A stretch of 64,000 nucleotides of DNA from Microvirga terrae (GTDB lineage Bacteria; Pseudomonadota; Alphaproteobacteria; Rhizobiales; Beijerinckiaceae), in contig NZ_CP102846.1 in the NCBI RefSeq assembly GCF_013307435.2, positions 186,001 through 250,000 of the forward strand, read 5' to 3'. A program made the position numbers and the translations under genes. Shown one piece after another: positions 1-9,583 of the stretch; the stretch's first letter is position 1, and every line of letters starts with the position of its first letter. Below the pieces are notes generated by a model that was given only the letters and a program-made list of their open reading frames with translations, was not told the origin of the DNA and ran no database searches.

Positions 1-404
1 AATGAAACGTCTTTGCATCCTGGCTCAGTGTTGGGATTAAGTCCACCGGACCATAAGCATCAGCAATGCGGTCCGGCCATTATGGCCCGGTGGCGCACTA
101 TAAAGATCGCCGAGGGTACCAAGGTCGCTGCTAAACTTCAGCAGCAGAGCTTCGTTATCCAGTCCGCCACCGTCTGGAGCCACACGGGACGTGCTTCAAA
201 TATGACACACATCTGACTGGGCCTCTAACCATATCCATGAAGGATCTCGCTTGTCTCGCCGATCAGTGGATTGGCTCTGGCCACAATACTGACGGTGACA
301 TACTTGGCCGCCCTGCTCAGTCTACGACAAACGGGATCAGTGTCGGACTGCCGAGCGCTGCGGTTCCGATCACGAACATGCGGCTGTAGAGGAGTGAGCG
401 CGCC
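1..404. other. Gene-poor leader of the window
   Basis: I see no convincing gene here. The open frames are short, lack ribosome binding sites and show no recognisable family. The last 30 bases carry the GGAG Shine-Dalgarno that serves the following lipase gene. Confidence 0.4.
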
Positions 405-1667
405 ATGGATAACTCCTGCGGCTGTGAGCCTGCAACCGGCAAGGCCGGCCTGAACCGACGCCACATCGCCGCCGTCGCCGCTGGGGTCCTCGGCAGCGTC
501 ATCGGACCGAGTGTCGGCCTTGCGGCCTCGCGCTCGGATCTGCGTCATGTGCCCCAGCGTGAAACGGAGCGCACTCCGGTTTCTCCGGAGGCGGCTTCGG
601 CCGCTGAGATTGCAGGCATGTCAGGTGTGCGCCTGTGGGCTGACAACCCGGACACCTTCCTCCCGCTCGTACAGAATCTGTGGGCACAGCGTGATGTCTC
701 ATGGCTTTCGCTTTCGGGTGGTGGTGACGACGGAGCATATGGTGCAGGCGTGCTGGCCGGCTGGACGGCCTCTGGAGGCCGGCCTGAGTTCGCCGTCGTG
801 ACCGGTGTCAGCACGGGCGCGCTCATCGCTCCTTTTGCGTTCTTGGGACCGCGCTACGATGAAGTACTCAAACGGGTCTACACGACGATCAGCGCCGCCG
901 ATGTATTCGAGTTTGGAGGAAGTGCCGAGAGTCTACTCTCTAGCTGGCCGCTAAGCGACACGATCGCCCGCTGGATCACGCCTGGGCTCCTTCTCGAAGT
1001 GGCGGCGGAACATCGGCGTGGCCGCCGACTCTTCGCTCTGACCACGAATGTCGATGCTCAGCGACCCGTGTTATGGAACATGGGCGCGATTGCGGCCCAT
1101 GGCGGGCCTGAAGCGGTAACGTTGTTCTGCAAGGTACTGCTCGCCTCAGCCAGCATTCCGGGTCTCTTCCAGCCTGTCATGATTGATGTCGTGGGCGACA
1201 ACCGACACTTCCAGGAGATGCATGTGGACGGCAGCGCGAGCGCATACCTTTTTGTGGCGCCCCAGCCAATGCTGCTGGACAATCAGGCCATCGAACGCCT
1301 ACCAGTCGACCACCTGTACCTGGTGGTCAACAACACGCTCCGACCCAACTTTGCGCTCACTGAGCGCATCACCTCGGCGGTACTCGGGCGCGCCATGTCA
1401 GTGGGCACCAAGGCTTTCGCGGCTCTCGAACTCGCGGTGATCTTTCAGATCAGCCGAAGCCAAGGCATCGATTTCAACCTGACATTTGTGGCCGATGACT
1501 TCAACAGGCCGAGTTCGGGACCATTTGACCCAACTTACATGGCAGCGCTCTTCGAGCACGGCTACACTCGGGCGGCTTCGAAGGAAGCGTTCGCAAAGGC
1601 GTTCGCACCTGCTCCCGAGGCGGTAGATCGGGATTTCACAGGAAGGAAACGTTTAGAGTTTCGGTAG
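405..1667 (+). CDS. Patatin-like phospholipase family protein
   Basis: Predicted acyl hydrolase of the patatin family, which uses a Ser-Asp dyad to release fatty acids from lipids. The sequence shows the glycine-rich oxyanion segment GGGDDGAYGAG (about residue 105), the nucleophile elbow GVSTG (about residue 133) and a downstream DGS motif (about residue 276) supplying the Asp. The first 45 residues hold an arginine pair followed by a hydrophobic Ala/Gly/Val stretch ending AASRS, so export or membrane anchoring is likely; the N-terminal CGC could be an accident. A GGAG lies 10 nt before the ATG. Length (420 aa) suits secreted alphaproteobacterial members. It stands alone, with gene-poor DNA on both sides. 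Family assignment is firm; the lipid substrate is unknown. Confidence 0.9.
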   Translation: MDNSCGCEPATGKAGLNRRHIAAVAAGVLGSVIGPSVGLAASRSDLRHVPQRETERTPVSPEAASAAEIAGMSGVRLWADNPDTFLPLVQNLWAQRDVSWLSLSGGGDDGAYGAGVLAGWTASGGRPEFAVVTGVSTGALIAPFAFLGPRYDEVLKRVYTTISAADVFEFGGSAESLLSSWPLSDTIARWITPGLLLEVAAEHRRGRRLFALTTNVDAQRPVLWNMGAIAAHGGPEAVTLFCKVLLASASIPGLFQPVMIDVVGDNRHFQEMHVDGSASAYLFVAPQPMLLDNQAIERLPVDHLYLVVNNTLRPNFALTERITSAVLGRAMSVGTKAFAALELAVIFQISRSQGIDFNLTFVADDFNRPSSGPFDPTYMAALFEHGYTRAASKEAFAKAFAPAPEAVDRDFTGRKRLEFR

Positions 1668-3213
1668 CATTGGGACCAGCGCAAGATCGGCTCCTGAGCG
1701 AGCACCGTTATTATCAACAAAAAACAGCAACTTTCGAGAGAAGCTTGATTCCACCGGTCTCCGTTCGGCGCAGCTCGCGTCCAAGCGCGGAGCAGAATAT
1801 GGCCAGGAGCCGCGCGGTGAGCGGTATTCGCGCTCACAAGGTCTCGGTGATTTAGCGTTCCTTGCCCGTGCGCTGTGACGCCCCGCCTGTGTCAACCCGT
1901 TTCGGCCAGCGGAAGCCAACCTCGTTGACGTAGAGATTTGCCAGATACAGGCTGATGGGGTGGAACACGCCCAGGACGGTGAGGCGAATGCGATAGTTGA
2001 GGCCCTTCGTCGAGTTAATGTGCATCCGGGCAGCGGGCAAAATGGCGCGCTTTGTGGGAGGTGGTCTCGTCGACCGCACAGGCACTGCCCAGAGATACGA
2101 AGAATTTTTTCATCGCTCCTCAGATAATCACTGGGATCTGTCACTTCCGTGAGAGCCCGATCGGTTTGGAACTCAGACTGATCCTCAAACACCGCGGCCC
2201 GATCCTCACCATACGATGCACCGATGCTCACAAATGGCGGCCCCGGCACGGCTATCAGCGCCGACATTGTATGGCTCTTCGGCCAGCCTTTGCGTAAACG
2301 GCCTAGTGGAGAAAAATTCATCTCCCGCCGCGACTTGCCGCCGATCCAGAGCCTGTAGGTCTCAGACATGCCATCCAAGGCCTGCTCGCGTCCGATCACC
2401 GAACGCAGTGGATGCCCTATGCGCCGACGCATCGGCCAGCTGACGCCGAGTGCTTCGGCCAACCGCAGGGAGGAAATACCTTTAGCCGACTGTGATATCA
2501 GCCAGAGACCGGATAGTCAGACCCAAAATAGGCCCTTCGTCGCGTGCAAAATATGTAGGTTGTAACGGTGAACTGACAGCGGGACGTGCGGCCATTGCCT
2601 TGGTCTGCACACGCTTGGCAGCAGCAGTTCCCCTCTTGGGTGCAGGACGGAAGGCGGAATAGGACATGGACTTCTCCACTCGCTTCCGGGTCCTCCTGTG
2701 TTGCGCAGTACTGTTATTCTTGTTCCTACTAATTGTCATTTCTCTCCTGTTAAGGCCAGGAGCCGGCCGTACCAGGGAGCACTTGTCCTTACCCATGAAT
2801 AATGACAGCGTGGCCGTTCAGTTCGCACTTACCAGCGGTCGAAAATCGGGAGGCTCGTCGCGGATCAACCCCAGAAGAGCACCACGCTTCTCTCAATGTC
2901 CGCTCCGCTCTCCCAACCAGATTGACAAATTGGAACCGTTAGGGCCTGACCCAAACCAAAGCATTGTTGGAGCTGCAGTTTCGTGATCCGGTTCGGTGCT
3001 GGGCGGCTCGGAGGCGATGATCGCGAATGGGTTCTGGCTCTCGGATGTGCAGTGCACTGTAATTGAACCGTACATGCCGCAGAACTAGCCCGGGCCGAGC
3101 ACAAGGATGACAGACAGATCATCTCGGGCATTCTGCACGTCCTGACCTCCGGATGCCGCTGTCGCTCCCGCAACGTGCAAATCCCCAAGCTGTGCGCGAA
3201 AGGCTACTCGAAG
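1668..3213. other. 1.5-kb stretch without a supported gene
   Basis: Several overlapping open frames exist on both strands (longest about 270 codons on the minus strand) but none has a coherent composition, a good ribosome binding site or a family I recognise. The text looks like decayed coding DNA: short runs read protein-like in one frame and then jump to another. I treat it as relic DNA. Confidence 0.35.
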
Positions 3214-3771
3214 TCAGCATTCGCGCCAGTAGTGCATGGCGACCGCGCCATTGCGGAGCGGCTTCGCCGAAACCAGTTCGAGCCGTCGCGTACTGGGCAG
3301 CCCGCCCTGGTACAGGGTTGGGCCGTGGCCGGCGATCCTGGGATGAACGAGGAGCTTGTACTCGTCGATCAGATCCAGCCGGTCCAGCTCGGTCGCGAGT
3401 TTGCCGCTGCCGAGGAGCACGCCCGCCGGCATCGCGTCCTTGAGCCTCTGCACGCCGGTTCGCAGGTCGTCGGCGATGTGGTGGCTGTTGGTCCACGGGA
3501 AGTCCTTTCGCGTCGACGACACCACGTATTTCGGCTTGGCCTCCAGCTTGACGGCCCACTCGCGTATGGCTGGCGACGCCTCCACGTCGCCGCGAGCGAC
3601 GGCCGGCCAGTAGCTCTCCATCATTTCGTAGGTGACACGGCCCCACAGCATCGCCCCGCCCGCGTCCATCAGGCCGGTGAAGAACGCGTGCGTCTCCTCG
3701 TCAGCGATTCCCTCCTGATGGTCGACGCAGCCGTCCAGGGTGACGTTGATGCTGAAGGTCAATAGTCCCAT
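3214..3771 (-). CDS. Dihydrofolate reductase family protein (RibD C-terminal type)
   Basis: A 185-residue protein of the DHFR/RibD-C fold, expected to bind NADPH and reduce a small heterocyclic substrate in the cytosol. Visible hallmarks are the opening strand LLTFSINVTLDG, the MLWGRVTYEMMESYWP segment after the first helix, the VVSST strand and the VLLGSGKLATEL turn that contacts the nucleotide, and the VHPRIAGHGPTLY segment. Length is normal for the family. The ATG follows AGGATCGCCGC, an acceptable ribosome binding site. Members are abundant in soil bacteria and mostly uncharacterised; this is not a housekeeping folA (the folA active-site motifs are absent). It stands alone next to the convergent spacer. 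Confidence 0.88.
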   Translation of the reverse strand: MGLLTFSINVTLDGCVDHQEGIADEETHAFFTGLMDAGGAMLWGRVTYEMMESYWPAVARGDVEASPAIREWAVKLEAKPKYVVSSTRKDFPWTNSHHIADDLRTGVQRLKDAMPAGVLLGSGKLATELDRLDLIDEYKLLVHPRIAGHGPTLYQGGLPSTRRLELVSAKPLRNGAVAMHYWREC

Positions 3772-3982
3772 GCGGCGATCCTATGCCCTACGCTCGAAAA
3801 GTTCTAGGGCTACTGCTTACGGTTGAACTTCAACTTTCGCTAAGGGTCGAAAACCGAACCTCGCCGCTCGAGTGGTCGAGTCCAGCCCCCAGGAGAAGAG
3901 GACCGATGGGTCTTTTCCCGCAGCGGCTGAGGCATTCCTTTCCACCCTTCACATACGGGGTCTCCAATCCCTATGTGAGGCC

Positions 3983-4405
3983 CTAACCGTTTGATGTCCT
4001 ATCCACTTCAGTGAAAACTCTTTGTGTCTTTGCAAACCGTGACATTGCACACGCGGCCGAAATGGCTTGAGCAAAATCGCCTTGGCTGAACGGCTTATGC
4101 AAGACGGGCAAATCCCTAAAGCCCTCTCGTAATCCTTCTGAGCCATAGCCGGTTGAGAAGATGATCGGGATCCTGCGGCCACGAACAACGTCAGCGATCG
4201 GATAGCTGAGAGTACCGTTCAGGTTGAGGTCGAGAACGGCAATATCGAACACTGCATTGCGAGCCAGATCCAAAGCGTCCTCAAACGTGGCGACCGGGCC
4301 AACGATTTCGCCGCCGCTGTCTCGGACCATGTCCTCAATCAGCAAGCCGACCATCGCCTCATCTTCCACAACGAGTATGCGGGGTTTCCGCTCGTCACCT
4401 GACAT
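3983..4405 (-). CDS. Stand-alone response regulator receiver protein
   Basis: A 140-residue single-domain CheY-like receiver with no output domain. It shows the acidic pocket (VVEDEAMV), the phosphoacceptor in IAVLDLNLNG (about residue 56), the switch Thr in IIFSTGYGS and the conserved Lys in VLHKPF. The DLNLNG variant of the phosphorylation loop and the STGYG segment are typical of receivers paired with HWE/HisKA2 kinases in Hyphomicrobiales. A GGAGG lies 7 nt before the ATG. No kinase gene is adjacent, so it is an orphan receiver likely acting by protein-protein contact or phosphate shuttling. Residues after about 120 are a non-conserved tail. Confidence 0.9.
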   Translation of the reverse strand: MSGDERKPRILVVEDEAMVGLLIEDMVRDSGGEIVGPVATFEDALDLARNAVFDIAVLDLNLNGTLSYPIADVVRGRRIPIIFSTGYGSEGLREGFRDLPVLHKPFSQGDFAQAISAACAMSRFAKTQRVFTEVDRTSNG

Positions 4406-5896
4406 GGCGTGCCTCCAGACTGTCTATGGACTACGACGCTCACGTTCGCCCGATCTGCCGGGCAATGATTCTTATCTGATGCTGCATCCTCTCTGAGCGC
4501 TGTAGCCCCTCCCGATTTTCCCTCAGCGTTAAGATGAGAAAGTGGCGAAGGATGTCCATGGGATTTCTAACCGACCTGTAGTTTCGGGTATTCCGGCATA
4601 AATCTGAGAGGATGTCGCCCTGCGACTACTGCTAGTTGGCACCTGCTCGGAGTAGGGTTGGTTCTCCACCAACAGACGAGCGAGATGAAGACCTCGATCG
4701 CATATGACAATAACCAATTTCCTGACACTGACAGGCCCAGCTGAACCAGTTCAGAGTTGTCAAGATTCTTGTAATAATAGTTCACTGGGTTGGTACTCTA
4801 TTCGCCAGTGCCCCGATACACAGGTCTTTGGCTCCGACAGTGCCGCGATGCCGCTTCCTTGGATCTGCCTTGGCGCAGGTAACATAGGCGCCCTCCCCGC
4901 ACCCATGTGAGTGTTTCGTGATGGGATCAATGAGAACCGGACGGAAAGTCTTGTGGTTGCGCAGAAGTCAAGTAGATAAGCATTGAGCTTATCTCGAAGT
5001 TGGCCCTATCGAGCACTTCACGGCCACCCGGGCATCGATCAATCTGCCCGAAGGTCTAAAGGAAGAAATCGAGTTTCGGAGGGAATCATGAGACGAGCTT
5101 CCGGTAGTGCGTGTGTGGACTCTCCGGCGGCGTCCATCAAATAAGTGGGCCCCCATTCGCCAACTGGCAAGGTAAGATACATCCAAGCATTCATGCCGTT
5201 GCTTTAGCTCCCACATACCGATGCATCGAAAAAGCAGAGACCGGAGCAACCCTTTCCGACAAGGCATTGGTCGACACATGCGCTTGCAAGCAAGCTGGGT
5301 TGCGCAGGCCATCAGCGCACCATCTACTCCGATGTCGACCACTACTTGATCTTGGTATAGTGATTGTGTGTCCAAAAGTCTTTTCGGGCAATCTCGAAAG
5401 ACCCCTCGGAGTGTCGGTTGCATACTGAAGAACTGTTACTTGCGTAGCACGGTCGATCCTCAACTTATGACAGGTCACCACTGACGGCATCTTTTGAGGT
5501 TAGGGTAAGGAACGGCCGAAACGGAGACGCTCCCGGCCCATGGTCAACAGCGAGCTTCGGAGAGCAATTTTGGTGTGTCAGGAGCATCACCAAGGCGCAG
5601 CAGACGCTCTCACAGGCACCTAAGCACGGGCGAAGAGTAGCGCGTTGGGGCTTGGGTTAGAAAGCCGTCGTAACTAGTTGCTATTGACGGACAGCCTCTG
5701 CCCTAAAGTGGCAAGGGTCCGGCGAGAGACAAGGTAGCGGTGCCGATTGGAGGTGCTGAACCTAACAGTTTGCAAGTACGGGCTTACGCATGATAGGCAG
5801 GCCACCGTTCGCCAATCGTAACCCCAAGACGTAGGCTCGGCAAGGAAAGCCCCCCACGCATCCGTTTTTATGGAGTTGCAATAAGGAGAAACGCTT
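4406..5896. other. 1.5-kb gene-poor spacer
   Basis: No supported gene. Open frames are short, have unlikely composition (many Cys/Arg/Ser from out-of-frame reading) and lack ribosome binding sites. The final 20 bases contain AAGGAG, which belongs to the small secreted protein that follows. Confidence 0.4.
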
Positions 5897-6169
5897 ATGA
5901 AACGATCTGGCATCCTGTTGACAATTGGCCTCGCTGTTTTCACGATGCCCTCTGTCTCTCAGGCGCAAGGCATGGTGCGCGGAGCTAAGCAAGGGGCTGA
6001 TGTTGGCAATCGAGCCGCTGGTCCTGTTGGTGCTGCTGTCGGCGGTGCCGTTGGTGGTGTTGCAGGAGGCGTAGTCGGTGGAGTAAAGGGAGTGCTCGGG
6101 ATTCCTCAAAGCACCAGCCGGGTCCAGCGGTATCGCGCATACCACAAGAAGCGCACTCTCCACCACTGA
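5897..6169 (+). CDS. Small secreted Gly/Val-rich protein
   Basis: A 90-residue protein with a clear Sec signal peptide: basic start MKRSG, a hydrophobic core and a predicted cut after SQAQG (about residue 24). The mature part is dominated by Gly/Ala/Val pairs (AVGGAVGGVAGGVVGGVKG), a glycine-zipper pattern that usually packs as a membrane helix or an outer-membrane-associated segment, and then a basic tail rich in Arg, Lys, His and Tyr. The AAGGAG ribosome binding site sits 9 nt before the ATG, which decides the start. No enzymatic function is suggested. Similar glycine-zipper small proteins are common in rhizobial genomes. It stands alone, so its role cannot be read from context. Confidence 0.8.
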   Translation: MKRSGILLTIGLAVFTMPSVSQAQGMVRGAKQGADVGNRAAGPVGAAVGGAVGGVAGGVVGGVKGVLGIPQSTSRVQRYRAYHKKRTLHH

Positions 6170-6502
6170 CGCGGGCTTGGCATATTCAAAGGTCGAGGCT
6201 CTTCTTGAGAGCACGAGGAATATGGACGGCCCAGTGTAACCCCGGTGGGCGGCTATGGTCGCCTTGCAAGGCCTATCCCCGTCCTCAGGCATTTTGCCAG
6301 TTCCGTTGGCGCAATTCAGGAGAAATGGGGCCAGCCATGTCCTGTTCAGGATTGAGGCGTCCAATTATATAGCTGCCATGATCGCGGCACGGTTCTCACG
6401 CGATTGCCAAGATATCGCAAAGGTGCGACCGCAATCCGCAGAGGCGTCGTGAGAGTTGTCCGTCGTTTGGTCCTATCGCACAGCAGTGAGTGAGATTGAA
6501 CC

Positions 6503-7192
6503 ATGATGCAACCTGAAGGTCAGAATGAGCAAGGCGCCCAAGCCACGGAGCTGCCTTCTATCGGTTCTCCGATAGCGAAGACAGCATGGCACTGGTTCGA
6601 TTTCATTTGCCCGTTTTGTTATGTCGCGCGCAGCCGTAACGAGATCCTGAACCGGTCTGGTCTTATCATCGTTAAGGTACCATTTCAGGCCCACCCCGGG
6701 ATCCCGACAGGCGGTGTCACTGTCGGACCAAGGTCCGGCGAGATGTATGATCGTCTAGAACGGGAGGCTTACGACGCCGGCTTACCTTTACGTTGGCCAT
6801 CACGCCTGCCGAACAGCCGATATGCGCTTGCTGTCGCGGAATGGGTTCGCCGACATCATTCGGAGGGATTCACAACCCTCTATCATCAGCTTTTCCTCAG
6901 CCATTTTAGCTTAGGTGAAGACATAGGCGACACGACCCTGGTCAACAGCTATGCGGAACAGGCTGGAGTTGATCTGGACCTCGTTCAGGGCGCCATCTCA
7001 GACGGAAGTGCAGATGCCGCAGTAGCCGAGTCAGAGGCTGCTGCCCATCGCATCGGTATTGCGGGAACCCCAGGTTGGCTCATCGAAAACCACGTGGTGT
7101 TCGGACTTCATGACAAGGGTTTGTTCAGACAAGTTGCACACGAAGTTGCTGACCACACCCGTGATGAGAAGGATCCGCGAGGGCAACTCTGA
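6503..7192 (+). CDS. DsbA family oxidoreductase (FrnE-like)
   Basis: A 229-residue thioredoxin-fold protein of the DsbA/FrnE group. The active-site CPFC lies at residues 36-39 after WHWFDF, followed by the long helical insertion typical of FrnE (PNSRYALAVAEWVRRH and QLFLSHFSLGEDIGD). Near the C-terminus GIAGTPGWLIENHVVFG supplies the cis-Pro loop opposite the active site. There is no signal peptide, so the protein is probably cytosolic, like other FrnE proteins, and may handle thiol stress or modify a small substrate. The double ATG leaves two equivalent starts 3 nt apart. It is monocistronic, between a gene-poor region and an IS5-family element. Family is firm; the substrate is unknown. Confidence 0.9.
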   Translation: MMQPEGQNEQGAQATELPSIGSPIAKTAWHWFDFICPFCYVARSRNEILNRSGLIIVKVPFQAHPGIPTGGVTVGPRSGEMYDRLEREAYDAGLPLRWPSRLPNSRYALAVAEWVRRHHSEGFTTLYHQLFLSHFSLGEDIGDTTLVNSYAEQAGVDLDLVQGAISDGSADAAVAESEAAAHRIGIAGTPGWLIENHVVFGLHDKGLFRQVAHEVADHTRDEKDPRGQL

Positions 7193-7340
7193 CAATTAGG
7201 GGTACCTAGACTGCCGTCAGCCCGGTCATTGGCGAGGTCAGCGTGCACCCAATGGTCCTGAATGGGGCTTCTTGCCTAAATTCTGCCAAAGAGAACGGTT
7301 GCTTTCTTGACTGCCTTCGCGGTTCTCTGTGATGTATACC

Positions 7341-7907
7341 TTAGGTGCTAAGGTAAACAGGAACACCGACGTGAATAGGGAGGGGCCGCTTGCTCTTGCC
7401 TCTCGCTCGGTGGAAGCGGTCAGGCACGAACCTGCGCCCCACTCGTATTAAGAGGCTGTTCTCGAATCGCACTTCGATCCTGTCTGACGGCCTGATTGTG
7501 CGCAGGTACTTGCGCAAGGACGCGAGCTTCACCATCGCGGCGAACTTGACGTGAAGCTTCTCAGGCCGTGTGGCGATGGATTGGTATCCTTTCAGCCATC
7601 CGACACAGCGCTCGCTGATGTTGCGTCTGCGGTAAAGATCAGGATCGAACGCTCGCGCGCACCCCTTGCCCATGTTGCCGCCGGCGCGGGGCGGGATCAC
7701 GGGTCGAACATGGCGCCGCCGCAAATAACGGAAGACAGGTCTGTAGCTGTAGGCCTTGTCGCCCGCCAGGTACTTGGGTCGCGTGGTCGGACGGCCTCTC
7801 GGATTGGGCAGGCGGACGGCCTTCAAGGTTGGCTCGAAGGCGGGCACCTCGTGCCGCTGCCCGGGCGTGAGGGTGAAGGCCAGCGGCAGGCCTGATCCAT
7901 CGCTCAC
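7341..7907 (-). CDS. IS5-family transposase, second frame (OrfB), reading out of the element
   Basis: C-terminal half of the DDE transposase with the second catalytic Asp in YLAGDKAYSY and the Glu in RNISERCVGWLKGYQ. It is made by -1 frameshifting from the first frame; in-frame sequence between the shift site and 7907 supplies the missing family residues. The stop is not inside the element: codons read through the terminal inverted repeat (RTIRPSDRIE) and add about 45 residues from flanking DNA before stopping at 7341. Other IS5 copies in this window stop within their inverted repeat, so the C-terminal tail here is foreign. Confidence 0.8.
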   Translation of the reverse strand: MSDGSGLPLAFTLTPGQRHEVPAFEPTLKAVRLPNPRGRPTTRPKYLAGDKAYSYRPVFRYLRRRHVRPVIPPRAGGNMGKGCARAFDPDLYRRRNISERCVGWLKGYQSIATRPEKLHVKFAAMVKLASLRKYLRTIRPSDRIEVRFENSLLIRVGRRFVPDRFHRARGKSKRPLPIHVGVPVYLST

Positions 7908-8405
7908 CAGGTGGATCTTGCTGCCGAAGCCGCCTCGCGACAGGCCGAGTGCATGGTCATCCGGCTCCTGTAGATCCCCTTTTTACGCGCTCCGGCCGCC
8001 GAGCGGCTCGCTCGCACCGAGGTGCTGTCGATGCACCACAGATCCAGATCAATCAGCCCTTCGGCGTTCAGCCTGAGCCGAAGGCGATCCAGGATCCTGT
8101 CGAATAGTCCTTCACGGCGCCATCGCGTCAGGCGCTCATAGACCGTTTGCCAAGGGCCGTAGCGCTCGGGCAGATCGCGCCACTGCGCTCCGGTACACAG
8201 CTTCCACATCAGCCCGTTCACCACCTGCCGGTGATCCCGCCAGCGCCCGCCGCCCTGTGGGCCAGAATGAGGCATCAGATCGGCAATCAGCTCCCATTGC
8301 GCATCGCTCAGTTCGTGCCGCCGCATCGCAGGTCCTCGCCTTGGTGAGCCCCACCAAGGCAACAGCAATATCCTCATGCAGGTTCACAGGCCGTCAGACA
8401 GGATC
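7476..8405 (-). mobile_element. IS5-family insertion sequence (IS427-like), apparently intact
   Basis: A 930-bp element bounded by perfect 19-bp inverted repeats: GATCCTGTCTGACGGCCTG at 7476-7494 and its exact complement at 8387-8405. It encodes a two-frame transposase on the minus strand. I could not define a target duplication with certainty because the flanks and repeat ends are themselves near-palindromic (GAT/ATC). Confidence 0.88.
7904..8326 (-). CDS. IS5-family transposase, first frame (OrfA)
   Basis: N-terminal half of the DDE transposase: a helix-turn-helix region (LSDAQWELIADLMP, WKLCTGAQWRDLPERYGPW) and the first catalytic Asp in DLWCIDSTSVRAS. The frame runs past the signal AAAAAGGGGA near residue 130 and then into an unlike tail (MTMHSACREAASAARSTW). 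A -1 shift at AAAAAGGGG joins it to the second frame and restores the family sequence DDHALGLSRGGFGSKIH. The ATG at 8326 follows AGGACCTGCG; a longer frame to 8377 is possible. Confidence 0.85.
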   Translation of the reverse strand: MRRHELSDAQWELIADLMPHSGPQGGGRWRDHRQVVNGLMWKLCTGAQWRDLPERYGPWQTVYERLTRWRREGLFDRILDRLRLRLNAEGLIDLDLWCIDSTSVRASRSAAGARKKGIYRSRMTMHSACREAASAARSTW

Positions 8406-8916
8406 TAGATGTTTCCTCTTAATTCCAGAGGTTGCGCCCGAACTCCTCGTACACCGCTCTCAACCGAAAGTGACTAAAGGAGCAATGCAAGGGCAACGTC
8501 GCGTCAGATAGCAAAGGCATACGTTCAGCCGCTTCATGTTCCACGCTCCGATGACGGTAATGCGGGCATTGGTATGTGTGTCGTCGGGACGATGCAACCC
8601 AGCCCAATTTAATTGGGGCCACCATTTACTTACTTCTCGTGCCTGCGGGTGGGCACAGAATCCAGTGCGGACAAATCGATAGATTGGCACCGATGTTCAA
8701 TCCAAAGCACGATTATCAAAGACCATGATGGCCCAAGCGCGTAGATTGGTTTTGCTTCAACGCGCGTTCCTTCCTGACCTCAAGCGCCTCTCCCAGCAGT
8801 GAGGCGCTTCTCTCATCGGTATGGGCGGAAGCGCTGCTGAACTTGGTAAGTCGGCGTTCCCCCACGAGCGCCGGCGGCCCCCCGCTCCTTGCTAAGGATC
8901 TTTCAAGAGGTCGACT
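8406..8916. other. Spacer beside the IS5 element
   Basis: No supported gene. It contains the hairpin described at 8782-8809 and, in its last 20 bases, the AAGAGG ribosome binding site of the small membrane protein gene that follows. Confidence 0.4.
8782..8809. terminator. Perfect 9-bp inverted repeat, possible terminator
   Basis: AAGCGCCTC and its exact complement GAGGCGCTT are separated by 10 bases. Neither side carries a convincing U tract (CTCTCAT on the plus strand), so a factor-independent terminator is only one reading; it may be an mRNA structure left from a lost gene. Confidence 0.35.
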
Positions 8917-9033
8917 GTGATAGTAGAGGTAATTGCTATCATCTTAGGCGTCATCGCACCGCTTAGCGTGGTGAGCTGGCTCGTGTTCTTTTACATAAAG
9001 ATGAGCCAGCACGACGACGTTAGGGACAACTAG
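8917..9033 (+). CDS. Small single-span membrane protein, paralog of the bd-oxidase leader peptide
   Basis: A 38-residue frame starting at GTG, preceded by AAGAGG at 6 nt. Residues about 4-28 form one transmembrane helix (VIAIILGVIAPLSVVSW then LVFFYIK), followed by a polar acidic tail. Its core matches a 26-residue protein encoded just upstream of the bd-type oxidase at 50.8 kb: both fit IAxILGxIAPLxVVSWxVFF, which is 16 of 20 identical positions with conservative changes at the rest. That conservation between two distant loci is strong evidence that this tiny gene is real. A second small frame (9035-9121, 28 aa, hydrophobic start) begins one base after the stop codon and might be co-translated. 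Function is unknown; association with an oxidase suggests a small accessory subunit. Confidence 0.65.
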   Translation: MIVEVIAIILGVIAPLSVVSWLVFFYIKMSQHDDVRDN

Positions 9034-9583
9034 GATGTTGGATCATCTCTTTGTCCTGCTACTGACGCGCCCCTTGCATTTGTTCACCGTTTACGTCCGC
9101 AGTTGTAGGCTCGAAGCCTAATCCCTATGAACCTATTGTTTCCTTGGCCTCAAACGGGAGGGTCACAACAGACTCAGAGCGTGACCCAGTCCTACCCATT
9201 GCCCGTGGTGAATTTGCAGGAGCACGCGCGTCTCCTAAAAGGCCGCAGGAGCCGCACACCCACTTACAGCCATGGCTGCTCTCATGGCAAACGATTGGAA
9301 CCGTTGCTTCATCACGATCACCTTCCCTCCCGTGCAAAACACAGGCTTTGCCTTGCTCGCGGCCCTGTCTTGGTCCTTAAACGAAGGGTGCTCCGACCGA
9401 TCTCCCGTTGGGGCACGTTCCAGTGCGCCGCTGCTCCGGAGCACATTGACGAATATGGGCATCGACTTGAAGGCTCAGGTCGACCATCTCCACCAGCGCC
9501 TGGATGCGTCACTAGCCCAGCGTTTGCTCGCGTAGTTCGGTTAGTCGAGAATCTCACCGCGGACTAACGAAGGAAAAATCCCA
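9034..9583. other. Spacer upstream of the exported hydrolase
   Basis: Apart from a possible 28-codon frame at 9035-9121 I see no supported gene. Longer frames on both strands read as Arg/Ser/Pro-rich shadows. AAGGA just before 9584 is the ribosome binding site of the hydrolase. Confidence 0.35.

Noticed and set aside
1653..2462. 269-codon minus-strand frame
   Set aside because: It overlaps the end of the lipase gene, has no ribosome binding site and no recognisable family; probably relic DNA.
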